Source: Trachelipus rathkii
Taxonomy: Eukaryota > Arthropoda > Malacostraca > Isopoda > Trachelipodidae
Length of the DNA: 24,034 bases
NCBI GenBank assembly: GCA_015478945.1
Contig: JABUQX010078728.1
Coordinates: forward strand, 1-24,034
Direction of reading: 5' to 3'
Within the stretch, counting starts at the first letter, position 1, and each line of letters begins with the position of its first letter. Position numbers and translations under genes: made by a program. Below the pieces are notes generated by a model. That model was not told the origin of the DNA, ran no database searches, and saw only the letters and a list, made by a program, of their open reading frames with translations. Positions 11,731 to 20,582 of this stretch are shown here, in pieces.

Positions 11731-13042
11731 AAGCGATATACCTAAGCTCGACTAACGTTTTATTGCTACTACCAGAATTAAAGTATTTTTAAGAGTCTTC
11801 ATAAGACGATACCTCAAACACCTGCCTAAATTACCTAGGAGTCCAAATTATTTCATGAAAGTGATTTAGTATGAATGCTAATTTTTTCAACTTTAGATTT
11901 CTTTGTTATAACACTTAAAATGATATACCTAAGCACGACTACGCTTTTATTGCTACACCAGAATGTAAGTATTTTAGAAAGTTCTTCAAAGAAGATACCT
12001 CATACCACCTGCCTAAATTAAACCTAAGAGCCTAAATATTACATGAACAGTGATTTCAGTATGAATGCTAAATTTTCTTCAACTTTAGTTTCTTTGTTAT
12101 AACACTTAAACGATATAACTAAGCTCGACTAACGCTTTAATTGCCTACACCAGAATGTAAGTAGTTTAGAGTTATTTCCAAAGAAGATTACCTCAACACC
12201 TGCCCTTATTAAACCTAGGAGTTCAAAATAATTACATATAAAGGATTTAGTATGAATGCTAATTTTTTTCAACTTTAGATCATTGTTATAACACTTAAAA
12301 ACGATATATACTTAAGCTCGACTACGCTTTATTGCCTACATCCAGATATGTAAGGTATTTTAGAGTATTCAACAGAAGATACTCAGAACACCTTGCCTAC
12401 CGTTACTAGAGTCCAAATAATTACATGAAAGTGATTTGGTATGAATGCTATTTTTTCAACTTTAGATTTCTTTGTTATAACAGCTAAAACGATATACCTA
12501 AGCTCGACTACGCCGTTAATTGCTACACAGGATTTATTGTAAGTATTTTTTAGAGTTCTCAAAAGAAGATACCTTAAAACACCTGCCTAAGTTACCTAGG
12601 AGTCCAAATATTAACATGAAAGTGATTTAGTGTGAATGCTAATTTTTTCAACTTTGGATTTTCTTTTGTTATAACACTATAAAACGATAGTACCTAACTC
12701 GATACGCTTTATTGCTACATCGAATGTGAAGTATTTTAGAGTTCTTCAAAGAGTATTCAAACAGCTGCCTAAATTAACTAGGAGTCCAAATTATTACGTG
12801 AAAGTGATTTAGTATGAATGCAAATTTTTTCTAACTTTAGATTTCTTTGTTATAACACTAAAAACGATATACTTAAGCTCGACTACGCCTTTATTTGCTA
12901 ACACTAGAATGTAAGTAAATTTTATTATATATATATATTATACCTCAAACAACCTGCTATAATTACCTAGGAGTCCAATTATTACAATGAAAGTGATTAA
13001 TTATGAATGGTTAATTTTTTAAACTTTAGATTTCCTATTGTT
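11731..13042 (+). repeat. X-W...S-T-U cassette, copy 3
   Basis: X shows 'aagcgatatacc' and 'cgttttattgc'. W follows 'tttcatg' (11,851) and shows 'aaaatgatatacctaagcac' (11,907 on). The next unit is preceded by 'aacctaagagcctaaa', and the one after by 'attacatataaaggattt'. S has 'ccttaaaacacctgcctaag' near 12,572. T is partial, with 'acatcgaatg', 'agtattcaaac', 'ttaactaggag' and 'gaatgcaaatttttt'. U has 'acactagaatg', 'caaacaacctgc' and 'attaattatgaatggttaat', but its middle is replaced by an AT run. W is four units before T, one fewer than in copies 1 and 2. Confidence 0.68.
12921..12942. repeat. TA-dinucleotide run replacing part of a U monomer
   Basis: Bases 12,923-12,940 are an alternating A/T run. 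It replaces the 'gtgttcttcaaagaaga' segment expected in this U unit, while both flanks align normally ('gtaagta' before, 'tacctcaaacaa' after). It may be a real microsatellite seeded in the monomer or a local base-calling or polishing failure. Confidence 0.6.
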
Positions 13043-13535
13043 ATAACACCTTAATAACGATATATACCTAAGTCTGACTACGCTTTTATTGCCTACACCA
13101 GAAATGTAAGTTTTTAAGAGTTCTTCAAAGAAGATAATCTCAAACACCTGCCTAAATTAACCTAGGAGCCTAAATAATTACATATAAAGTGATTTTGATA
13201 TGAATGCTAATTTTCAACTTTAGATTTCTTTGTTATAAGACACTTAAAAACGAATAAACCGTAAGCTCGACTACCTTTAATTGCTACACTACAGAATGTA
13301 GGTATTTATTCTTCAAAGAACATACCTCAAACACCTGCCCTAAAATACCAAGGAGTCCAAATTATTACACTAAAGTGATTTAGGAGTATGAATGCTATTT
13401 TTTTTAACTTTAGATTTCTTGTTATGAACACTTAAATTGATATACCTAAGCTCGACTAGCTTTATTGCTACACAGAGATGTAAGGTATTTTAGAGATTTT
13501 CAAAGAAGATACCTCAATAAGACCTGCCTAAGATT

Positions 13536-14740
13536 ACCAGGAAGTCCAATTCATTTACAGAAAATGTTAGAATGAATGCTAATTTTTTAACATTAGATTT
13601 CTTTGTTATAACACTTAAAACAATACACCTAAGCTCGACTTTATGCCTTTATTGCTACATCCACGAATCGTAAGTATACTTAGATGTTCTGCAAAGAAGA
13701 TACTCAAACACCTGCCTAAATTACTAGGAGTCAAATATTAACATGAAAGTGATTTTAGTATGAATGCATAATGATTTCAAACTTTAATTCTTTGGTTAAC
13801 CAACACTAAGAACGATATACTCTAAGCTCGACTACGCTTTATTGCTACAACCAGAATGTAAGTATTTAGGAGTTCTTCAAAGAAGATAACCTCCAAACTT
13901 CTGCCTATTACCTAGGAGTCCAAATATTACATGAAAGTGATTTAATATGAGAATGCTAATTTTTTCAAACTTTAGATTTCTTGTTAAAGCTTTAAACGAT
14001 AAAGTATCTAAGCTGACTACGCGTTTATGCTACATAACCGAATGATTAAGTATTTTAGAGTCTTCAAAGAAGATACCTTCAAACCCTGCTAATTTATCTA
14101 AGATCCATAATTATTCGATGAAAGTGATTTAGGTATGAATATAATTTTTCACACTTTAGATTTCCTATGTTCATAACATTAAAAACGATATACCTAAGCT
14201 CGACTCCGCTTTATTGCTACACCAGAATGTAATATTTTAGAGTTTTCAAAGAAGTATTAAACGACCGTGCCCTAAGTTACCGCTAGGAGTCATATTATTA
14301 CATTGAAAGTGATTTAGTATGGAATGACATATTTTTTTTCAACTTTACGATTTCTTTGTCTTAACCACTAAAACGATATACCTAATCTCGAATACGCTTG
14401 CTACATCGGAACATGTAAGTATTTTAGAGCTCTTCAAAGAACGTTAAATTCAAAACACCTGCCTAAATTACCTGAGAGTCCAAATTATTACATGAAAGTG
14501 ATTAGTGATTGAATGCCAATTTGTTCAACTTTATGATTTCTTTGTATAACACTAAAAACACGATATACCTAAGCTCGACTCACGCTTTATTCGCTACTCG
14601 AATTAAGTATGTTTAGGTGTTCTTCCAAAGAAGAATACCTCAAACATAACCTGCCCTAAATTACCCTAGGAGTCCAAATTATTAAATGAAAATGTTTAAT
14701 ATGAAATGTTAATCTTTTTAACTATTAGATTTCTATGTTA
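13536..14740 (+). repeat. V-Q-R-S-T-U cassette, copy 3
   Basis: V shows 'gaatgctaattttttaacat' and 'aaaacaatacacc'. Q has 'ccaaacttctgcc' near 13,893. R has 'aatttatctaagatcc' near 14,092. S has 'cctatgtt' and 'cctaagttaccgctagg'. T has 'cctaatctcg', 'acatcggaacatg', 'gagctcttc' and 'cgttaaattc'. U has 'aggtgttcttcc', 'ttaaatgaaaatgtttaata' and 'atgttaatctttttaac'. Unlike copies 1, 2 and 4, it is not followed by a CCAAGG unit, a trait shared only with copy 5, which lies 29 monomers downstream. Confidence 0.7.
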
Positions 14741-15054
14741 ATACACACTTAAAGAACGATATACCTAAGCTCGACAACGCTTTATTGCTACACCCGAATG
14801 TAATGTATTTTAGAGTTCTTCAAGAAGATACCTCAAACACGACCTGCATAAATTACCTAGGAGTCCCAAATTATTACATGAACGTGATTTAGTATGGGAA
14901 ATGCTTTTTTTTTCAAGCTTAGATTTCTTGTTTATAGACACTTAAAACGATATACTAAGCTCGACAGCGCTTTAATTGCTTACACTAGAATGTAAAGTTA
15001 TTTTGTGGTTCCTTTTCGAAAGACGAAGCATACTCAAAATACCTGCATAAATTA

Positions 15055-16250
15055 CCAAGGCAGTCCAAATTATTACAATGAAGTGATTAAGAATGAATGC
15101 TAATTTTTTTAACATTAGATTTCTTGTTATAACACTTAAAACAATAAACCTAAGCTCGACTATGCTTTAATTGCTACACCAGAATGTAAGTATTTTAGAG
15201 TTCTTCAAATAAGATACCTCAAACACTGCCTAAATTACCTAGGAGCTCAAATTATTAACTTAAGTGATTTAGTATGAATGCTTAATTTTTCAACTTTAGA
15301 TTTCTTGTTATAACACCTTAAAAGGATATACCTAAGCTCGACTACGCTTTAATTTTACTTACACTAGAATGTAAGTATTTTTAGAGTTCTTCAAAGAAGA
15401 TACCTCAAACTTCTGCCTAAATTACCTAGGAGTCCAAATTATTACATGAAAGTGATTTAGTATGAATGCTAATTTTTTCAACTTTAGATTTCTTTGTTAA
15501 AACATTTAAAACGATATACTACTAAAGCTCGACTACGCTTTATTGGCTTACTACCAGATATGTAAGTATTTTTAAGAAGTTCTTCAAAGTAAGATAGCCT
15601 CAAAACACCTGCCTAATTTATCTAGGAGTCCAAATTATTACATGAAAGTGATTTGGTATGAATGCTAATTTTTTCAACTTTAGATTTCTATGTTATAAAA
15701 ACTAAAACGATATACCTAAGCTCGACTACGCTTTATTGCTACACCAGAATGTAAGTATTTTTATACGGTTGTGCAAAGGAAATACTTTAAACACCTGCCT
15801 ACGTTACCTAGGAGTTCCAAATTATCTAACATGAAAGTATTTAGATATGAATGCAATTTTTTCAACTTTAGATTTCTTTGTTAAAACACTTAAAACGATA
15901 TACCTAATCTCGACTACGATTTATTGCTACATCGGAATGTAAGTATTTTAGAGCTCTTCAAAGAAGTTAATTCAAACACTTGCCTAAATTAACTAGAAGT
16001 CCAAATTATTACATGAAAGTGATTTAGTATGAATGCAAATTTTTCAACTTTAGATTTCTTTGTTATAACACTTAAAAACGATATATCTAAGCTCGACTCA
16101 CGCTTTGTATTGGCTACACTAGAAATGTACAGTATTCTTTAGTGTTCTTCAAGAAGACTACCTCAATACGCCCTAAGATTAACCTAGGAGTCCAATATCT
16201 GAAAGTTAGTTTAAATTGAATGTTATCATTTTTTAAACTTAATTCTAGTT
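15055..16250 (+). repeat. V-Q-R-S-T-U cassette, copy 4
   Basis: It follows P ('atacctgcataaattaccaa'). V is clean: 'gaatgctaatttttttaaca', 'aaaacaataaacctaagctc' and 'gactatgc'. Q has 'caaacttctgcc' near 15,406. R has 'aacatttaaaacg' and 'aatttatctaggag'. S has 'actttaaacacctgcctacg'. T is essentially error free from 15,896 to about 16,080. U is noisy, with 'acactagaaatg', 'agtgttcttc', 'aattgaatgttatc' and 'ttttaaac'. An N unit with 'accaagg' follows near 16,369. All units are exactly 29 monomers after copy 2. Confidence 0.75.
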
Positions 16251-17200
16251 ATAAACTCTAAAACGATATAACCTAAAGCTCGAGCTCGCTTTAATTGCTT
16301 AAACTTGCGAATGTTAAGTAATTTTAGAGTTCTTCAAAAGAAGATACCTCAAACACCTGCCTAAATTACCAAGGGTCCAAATTATTACATAAAATGATTT
16401 AGTATGAATGCAATTTTTTCAACTTTAGATTCTCATGTTATAAACATAAAAAACGATATACCTAAGCTCGACTACGCTTTTCTACACTAGAATGTAAGTA
16501 ATTTATAGAGTTCTCAAAGAAGATACCTCAAAACACCTGCCTAAATTACCTAGGAGTCGCAATTATTACATGAAAGTGATTTAGTATGATAGCTACTAAT
16601 TGTTTCAACTTTAGATTTCTTTGTTATAAACTAAAACGATATACTTAAACCTCGACCTACGCTTTATTAGCTACACAGAATGAAGTATTTAGAGATTCTC
16701 AAAGAAGACTCCTAACACCTGCTAACGTTACGCTAGAGTCCCAAATTATTATCATAAAATTGTGAATTTAGTATGAAATGCTATGATTTTCAAACTTTTA
16801 ATTTCTTTGTATAAACTTAAAGATATTCTAAAGCTCCGACTAGCTTTATTGCTACACCAAGAATGTAGTTTTTATTAGCAGTTTCTCAAAAGATGATACC
16901 TCAACACAGCCTGCCTAATTACCTAGGAGTCCAAAATTATTACATGAAGTGATTTAGTATTGAATGCTAATTTTGTCAACTTTAAGATTTCTTTGTTATA
17001 CACACTTAAAACGAATATACCTAAGCTCGAGCTACGGCCTTTAATTGCTACACAGAATGTAAGTATGTTTGTTATAGTTCTTCAAAGAAAGATACCTCAA
17101 TACACCTGCCTAAATCTACCGTAGGATCCAAACTATTACATGAAAGTGATTTAGTATGAATGCTAATTTTCAAGCTTTAGATTCTTTGTTAAGACACTTC
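16251..17200 (+). repeat. Ordinary monomers between cassettes, fifth block
   Basis: About five units, equivalent in position to 10,791-11,730. The first carries 'accaagggtcc' and 'acataaaatgatttagtatg', matching the N unit of the earlier copy. The later units are noisy. Nothing non-satellite is seen. Confidence 0.72.
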
Positions 17201-18492
17201 AAAGCCGATATACCTTAAGCTCGACTACGTTTTTATTGTCTACACCAGACTGTAGTATTTTAGAGTTCTTCAAAAGAAGATTACCTCAAACACCTGCCTA
17301 AATTACCTACGAATTTCCAAATTATTTCATGAAAGTGATTTTGTATGAATTGCTAACTTTTTCAACTTTAGATTTCTTTGGTATAACACCTTTAAAACGA
17401 TATACCTAAACACGACTACGCTTTATTGCTACACACGAATGTAATATTTTAGATTTCTTCAAAGAAGATACCTCAAACACCTGCCTAATTCCTAGGAGTC
17501 CAAATTATTACATGAAAGGTATTTAGTATGAATGCTAATTTTTCAACTTTAGATTTCTTTGTTATAACACTTAAAACGATATACCTAAGCTCGACTACGC
17601 TTTATTAGCTACACCAAGAATGTAAGTAATTTTAGAGTTATTCACAAGAAGATATCCATCAAACCACCTTGCCTTAATTACCTAGAAGTCGAAATTATTA
17701 CATAAAAAAGATTTAGTATGAATGCTAATATTTTTCAACTTTGATTTCATTGTTTATACACTTAAAACGATATACCTAAGCTTCAAACTACGCTTTATTG
17801 CTACAGCAGAATGTAAGTATTTTAGGGTTATTCAAAGAAGATACCTCAAACACCTGCCAAGTTACCTAGGAGTCCAAATTATACATAAGCTGATTTGTAT
17901 GAAAATTGCCAATTTTTTTTCACTTTAGATTCTATGTTATAAAAACTAAAACGATATACCCTAAGCCGACTACCGCTTATACTTGCTAACAACCAGAATG
18001 TAAGTATTGTAGAGTTCTTCAAAGAAGATACCTAACACCTGTCGTTACCTAGGATTCCAATATATTACATGAAGTGTATTTAGTAATGAGAATGACTATG
18101 TTTTTCAACCTTTGGATTTCCTTGTTATAAACACTTAAACGATATTACCTAACAGCTCGAACTGACGCTGTTATTGCGTACTCTGAATGTAAGTTTCTAG
18201 AGTTCTCAAAGAAGTTAATTCAAACAGCTCCTAAATTAACTAGAAGTCCAAATTATTACATGAAAGTGTATTAGTATGAATCAAATTTCTCAACTTTAGA
18301 TTTCTTTGTTATAACACTTAAAGACGATATACTTAAGCTCGATCCCGCTTTATTGCTACACTGAATGTAAGTATATCTTAGTGTTCTTTCAAAGAAGATA
18401 CCTCAAACACACTGCCTAAATTACCGTAGGAGCCAAATTATTACATGAAGTGATTTAGTGATAATTTTTAAAACTTTAGATTTCTATTGTTA
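17201..18492 (+). repeat. X-W...S-T-U cassette, copy 4
   Basis: X shows 'aaagccgatatacc' and 'ctacgtttttattg'. W follows 'atttcatg' (about 17,324) and shows 'cctaaacacgactacgc', without the usual 'aaaatgat'. The next unit is followed by 'acataaaaaagatttag' near 17,700. S keeps 'cgttacctagg' near 18,044. T has 'gaagttaattcaaac' and 'ttaactagaag' (18,212-18,245), but 'catcgg' is degraded to 'ctctg'. U has 'acactgaatg' and 'agtgttctttc'. Every marker is 29 monomers after copy 3. Confidence 0.68.
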
Positions 18493-18964
18493 TAACACTT
18501 AAAACGATATCACCTAAGCTCGACTACGTTTTTATTGCTACATCCAGACATGTAAGTATGTTTGAGAGTTCTTCAAAAGAAGATCATCTCACACGACGCT
18601 GCCGTAAATTACTAGGAGTCAAATTTATTACATGAAAGTGATTTTAGTATGAATGCTAATTTTTTTCAAACTTTAGATTTCTGTTATAACACTTAAAACG
18701 ATAAACCTAAGCTCGACTACGCTTTAATGCTACACCAGAATGTAATTTAGAGTTCTTCAAAGAAGAACCTCAAACAACTGCCTAAATTACCAAGGAGTCC
18801 AAATTATTACATGAAAGTGATTTAGTATGAATGCTTATTTTTTTAACTTTAGATTTCTTTTGTTATACACTTAAAACGATATACCTAAGCTCGACTATGC
18901 TTTATTGCTACACCAGAATGTATTTTAGAGTTCTTCAAGAAGATACCTCAATCCTGCCTGAAAT

Positions 18965-20150
18965 TACAAGGAGTCCAATTATTAACATGAAAATGATTTA
19001 GAATGAATGCTAATTTTTTTAACATTAGATTTCTATGTTATAACACTTAAAACAATAAACCTAAGCTCGACTATGCTTTATTGCTACACCAGAATGTAAG
19101 TATTTTGTAGTTCTTCAAAGAAGATACCTCAAACACTGCCTAAAATTACCTAGGAAGTCAATTATTACATGAAAGGTATTTAGTATGAATGCTAATTTTT
19201 TTCAAACTTTAGATTTCTTTGTTAAAACACTAAAACGATATACCTAAGCTCGACTAACGCTTATGCTACACCCAGAATGTAATATTTAGATGTTCTTCAA
19301 GAAGATACTCAAACTTTTCTGCCTAAATACCTAGGAGCCCAAATTATTACATGAAATGAATTTAGTATGAATGCTAATTTTTCAACTTTATATTTCTTTG
19401 TTATAAAATAAAACGATATACCTAAGCTCGACTCCGCTTTATTGCTACAGCCAAAGACATGTAAGTATTTTACGTTCTTCAAAGAAGAATTACCTCAAAC
19501 ACTGCTAATTATAATCTAGGGTCCAAATTATTCACATGAAAGTGATTTAGTATGAATACTAATTTTTTCAACTTTAGATTTCTATGTTATAACACTTAAA
19601 CGATATACCTAAGCTCGACTACGCCTTTATTGCTACACCATGAAATGTAAGTATTTTTTAGAGTTTCTCTAAAGAAGATACTTTAAAACACCTGCCATAA
19701 GTTACCTACGGAGTCCAAACTTCATTACATGAAAGTGATTTAGTATGAATGCTAATTTTTTCAACTTTAGATTTCTTTGTTATAACACTTAAAACGATAT
19801 ACCTAATCTCGACTACGATTTATTGCTTACATCGGAATGTAAGTATTTTAGAGCTCTTCAAAGAAGTTAATTCAAACACTTGCCTAAATTAACTAGAAGT
19901 CCAAATTATTACATGAAAGTGATTTAGTATGAATGCAAATTTTTCAACTTTAGATTTCTTTGTTATAACACTTAAAACGATATACCTAAGCTCGACTACG
20001 CTTTATTGCTACACTAGAATGTAAGTATTTTAGTGTTCTTCAAAGAAGATACCTCAAACAACTGCCTAAATTACCTAGGAGTCCAAATTATTAAATGAAA
20101 GTGATTTAATATGAATGTTAATTTTTTAAACTTTAGATTTCTATGTTATA
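18965..20150 (+). repeat. V-Q-R-S-T-U cassette, copy 5 (cleanest)
   Basis: It follows P ('cctcaatcctgcctgaaatt', 'acaagg'). V is nearly error free: 'atgaaaatgatttagaatga', 'atgctaatttttttaacatt', 'tctatgttataacacttaaa' and 'acaataaacctaagctcgac'. Q has 'caaacttttctgcc'. R has 'taattataatctaggg'. S has 'actttaaaacacctgcc', 'ataagttacctacgg' and 'tctatgtt'. T spans 19,795-19,977. U has 'acactagaatg', 'tagtgttcttc', 'caaacaactgcc', 'attaaatgaaagtgatttaa', 'tatgaatgttaatttttt' and 'tctatgtt'. Best used as the reference for these types. It lies 29 monomers after copy 3. Confidence 0.78.
19795..19977 (+). repeat. Reference copy of diagnostic monomer type T
   Basis: This clean copy of the most divergent recurring variant differs from the consensus at linked sites: 'cctaatctcgactacgattt' for 'cctaagctcgactacgcttt', 'acatcggaatg' for 'acaccagaatg', 'gagctcttc' for 'gagttcttc', 'gaagttaattc' for 'gaagatacctc', 'cacttgcc' for 'cacctgcc', 'ttaactagaag' for 'ttacctaggag', and 'tgcaaattttt' for 'tgctaattttt'. 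The CCTAGG site is lost. The same set recurs near-identically at 15,896-16,080, and with more noise at about 4.44, 7.14, 10.44, 14.39 and 18.16 kb. A weaker, noisy match lies near 1.51 kb and a partial one near 12.70 kb. Confidence 0.9.
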
Positions 20151-20219
20151 ACACTTAAAACGATATACCTAAGCTCGACTACGCTTTATTGCTACACCAG
20201 AATGTAAGTATTTTAGAGT

Positions 20220-20232
20220 TCTTCAAAGAAGA
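20220..20232. repeat. Short dyad in each consensus monomer
   Basis: The sequence 'tcttcaaagaaga' is a perfect 5-bp inverted repeat around a 3-base centre. It recurs in most copies (another clean one is at 8,336-8,348). The type T monomer keeps a 4-bp version. It could form a small hairpin or be a protein-binding dyad; with this length, chance is also a fair explanation. Confidence 0.55.
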
Positions 20233-20256
20233 TACCTCAAACACCTGCCTAAATTA

Positions 20257-20262
20257 CCTAGG
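20257..20262. other. CCTAGG site present once per consensus monomer
   Basis: The palindrome CCTAGG sits in 'ttacctaggagtcc' of the consensus unit. Type T changes it to 'aactagaag', and P and N units change it to CCAAGG, so its presence or absence is a compact read-out of the monomer type. Confidence 0.8.
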
Positions 20263-20391
20263 AGTCCAAATTATTACATGAAAGTGATTTAGTATTAATT
20301 GCTAATTTTTTCAACTTTAGATTTCTTTGTTATAACACTTAAAACGATATACCTAAGCTCGACTACGCTTTATTGCTACACCAGAATGTAA

Positions 20392-20582
20392 GTATTTTAT
20401 TCTTCAAAGAAGATACCTCAAACACCTGCTAAATTACCCATAGGAGTCCAAATTTTAACATGAATAGATTGAGTTGAATGACTAATTTTTCACTTTAGAT
20501 TTCTTGTATAACACTGAATAAACGATATACCTAAGCTCGACTACGCTTTATTGCTACACCAGAATGTAAGTATTTTATTCTT
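20392..20582 (+). repeat. Adjacent monomers sharing a 3-base deletion
   Basis: Two neighbouring units read 'gtattttattcttcaaag' (from 20,391 and 20,570) where the consensus has 'gtattttagagttcttc', so both lack 'gag'. A third case is near 13,303, three units after a T unit, as is the first case here. A shared in-place deletion in neighbours suggests a one-monomer duplication rather than random error. Confidence 0.55.

Larger units (their letters stand above)
9581..15054 (+). repeat. Higher-order repeat copy, 29 monomers (first clear copy)
   Basis: Counting anchors from window start, this spans monomers 50-78. Its ordered markers are V, Q, R, S, T, U, N, four or five ordinary units, X, W, two units, S, T, U, another CCAAGG unit, P, V, Q, R, S, T, U and P. 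Each marker recurs 29 monomers later in the following block. The nominal length is 29 x 183 = 5,307 bp; it is 5,474 bases here because insertions inflate the text. Two cassettes of the V-to-U kind and one X-W cassette lie inside. The choice of V as the start is arbitrary, since a tandem higher-order unit has no natural origin. Confidence 0.72.
15055..20150 (+). repeat. Higher-order repeat copy, second, 27 of 29 monomers confirmed
   Basis: Monomers 79-105 repeat the marker order of monomers 50-76 one for one: V 79, Q 80, R 81, S 82, T 83, U 84, N (CCAAGG) 85, X 90, W 91, 'acataaa' unit 92, S 94, T 95, U 96, CCAAGG unit 98, P 99, V 100, Q 101, R 102, S 103, T 104, U 105. Agreement is close in clean stretches; for example the two T units at 15.90 and 19.80 kb share all their diagnostic bases. 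Beyond monomer 105 no further marker appears, so the period cannot be followed into the last 3.9 kb. Confidence 0.72.
20161..20344 (+). repeat. Reference-quality consensus monomer
   Basis: This is one of the cleanest copies, running from one 'cgatatacct' to the next. It is 184 bases here because of one extra t near 20,297-20,299; without it the unit is 183 bp. It shows the standard states used to define variants: 'acaccagaatg', 'gagttcttc', 'gatacctcaaacacctgcc', 'taaattacctaggag' and 'tgctaattttttcaac'. The unit contains three CpG sites and one CCTAGG palindrome. Because 183 is divisible by 3, the reading frame is kept from copy to copy, but each forward frame has at least one stop per unit. 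Confidence 0.93.

Noticed and set aside
17722..17928. Open frame of 68 codons
   Set aside because: Satellite read-through with the same repeat-derived residues; no start context or domain.
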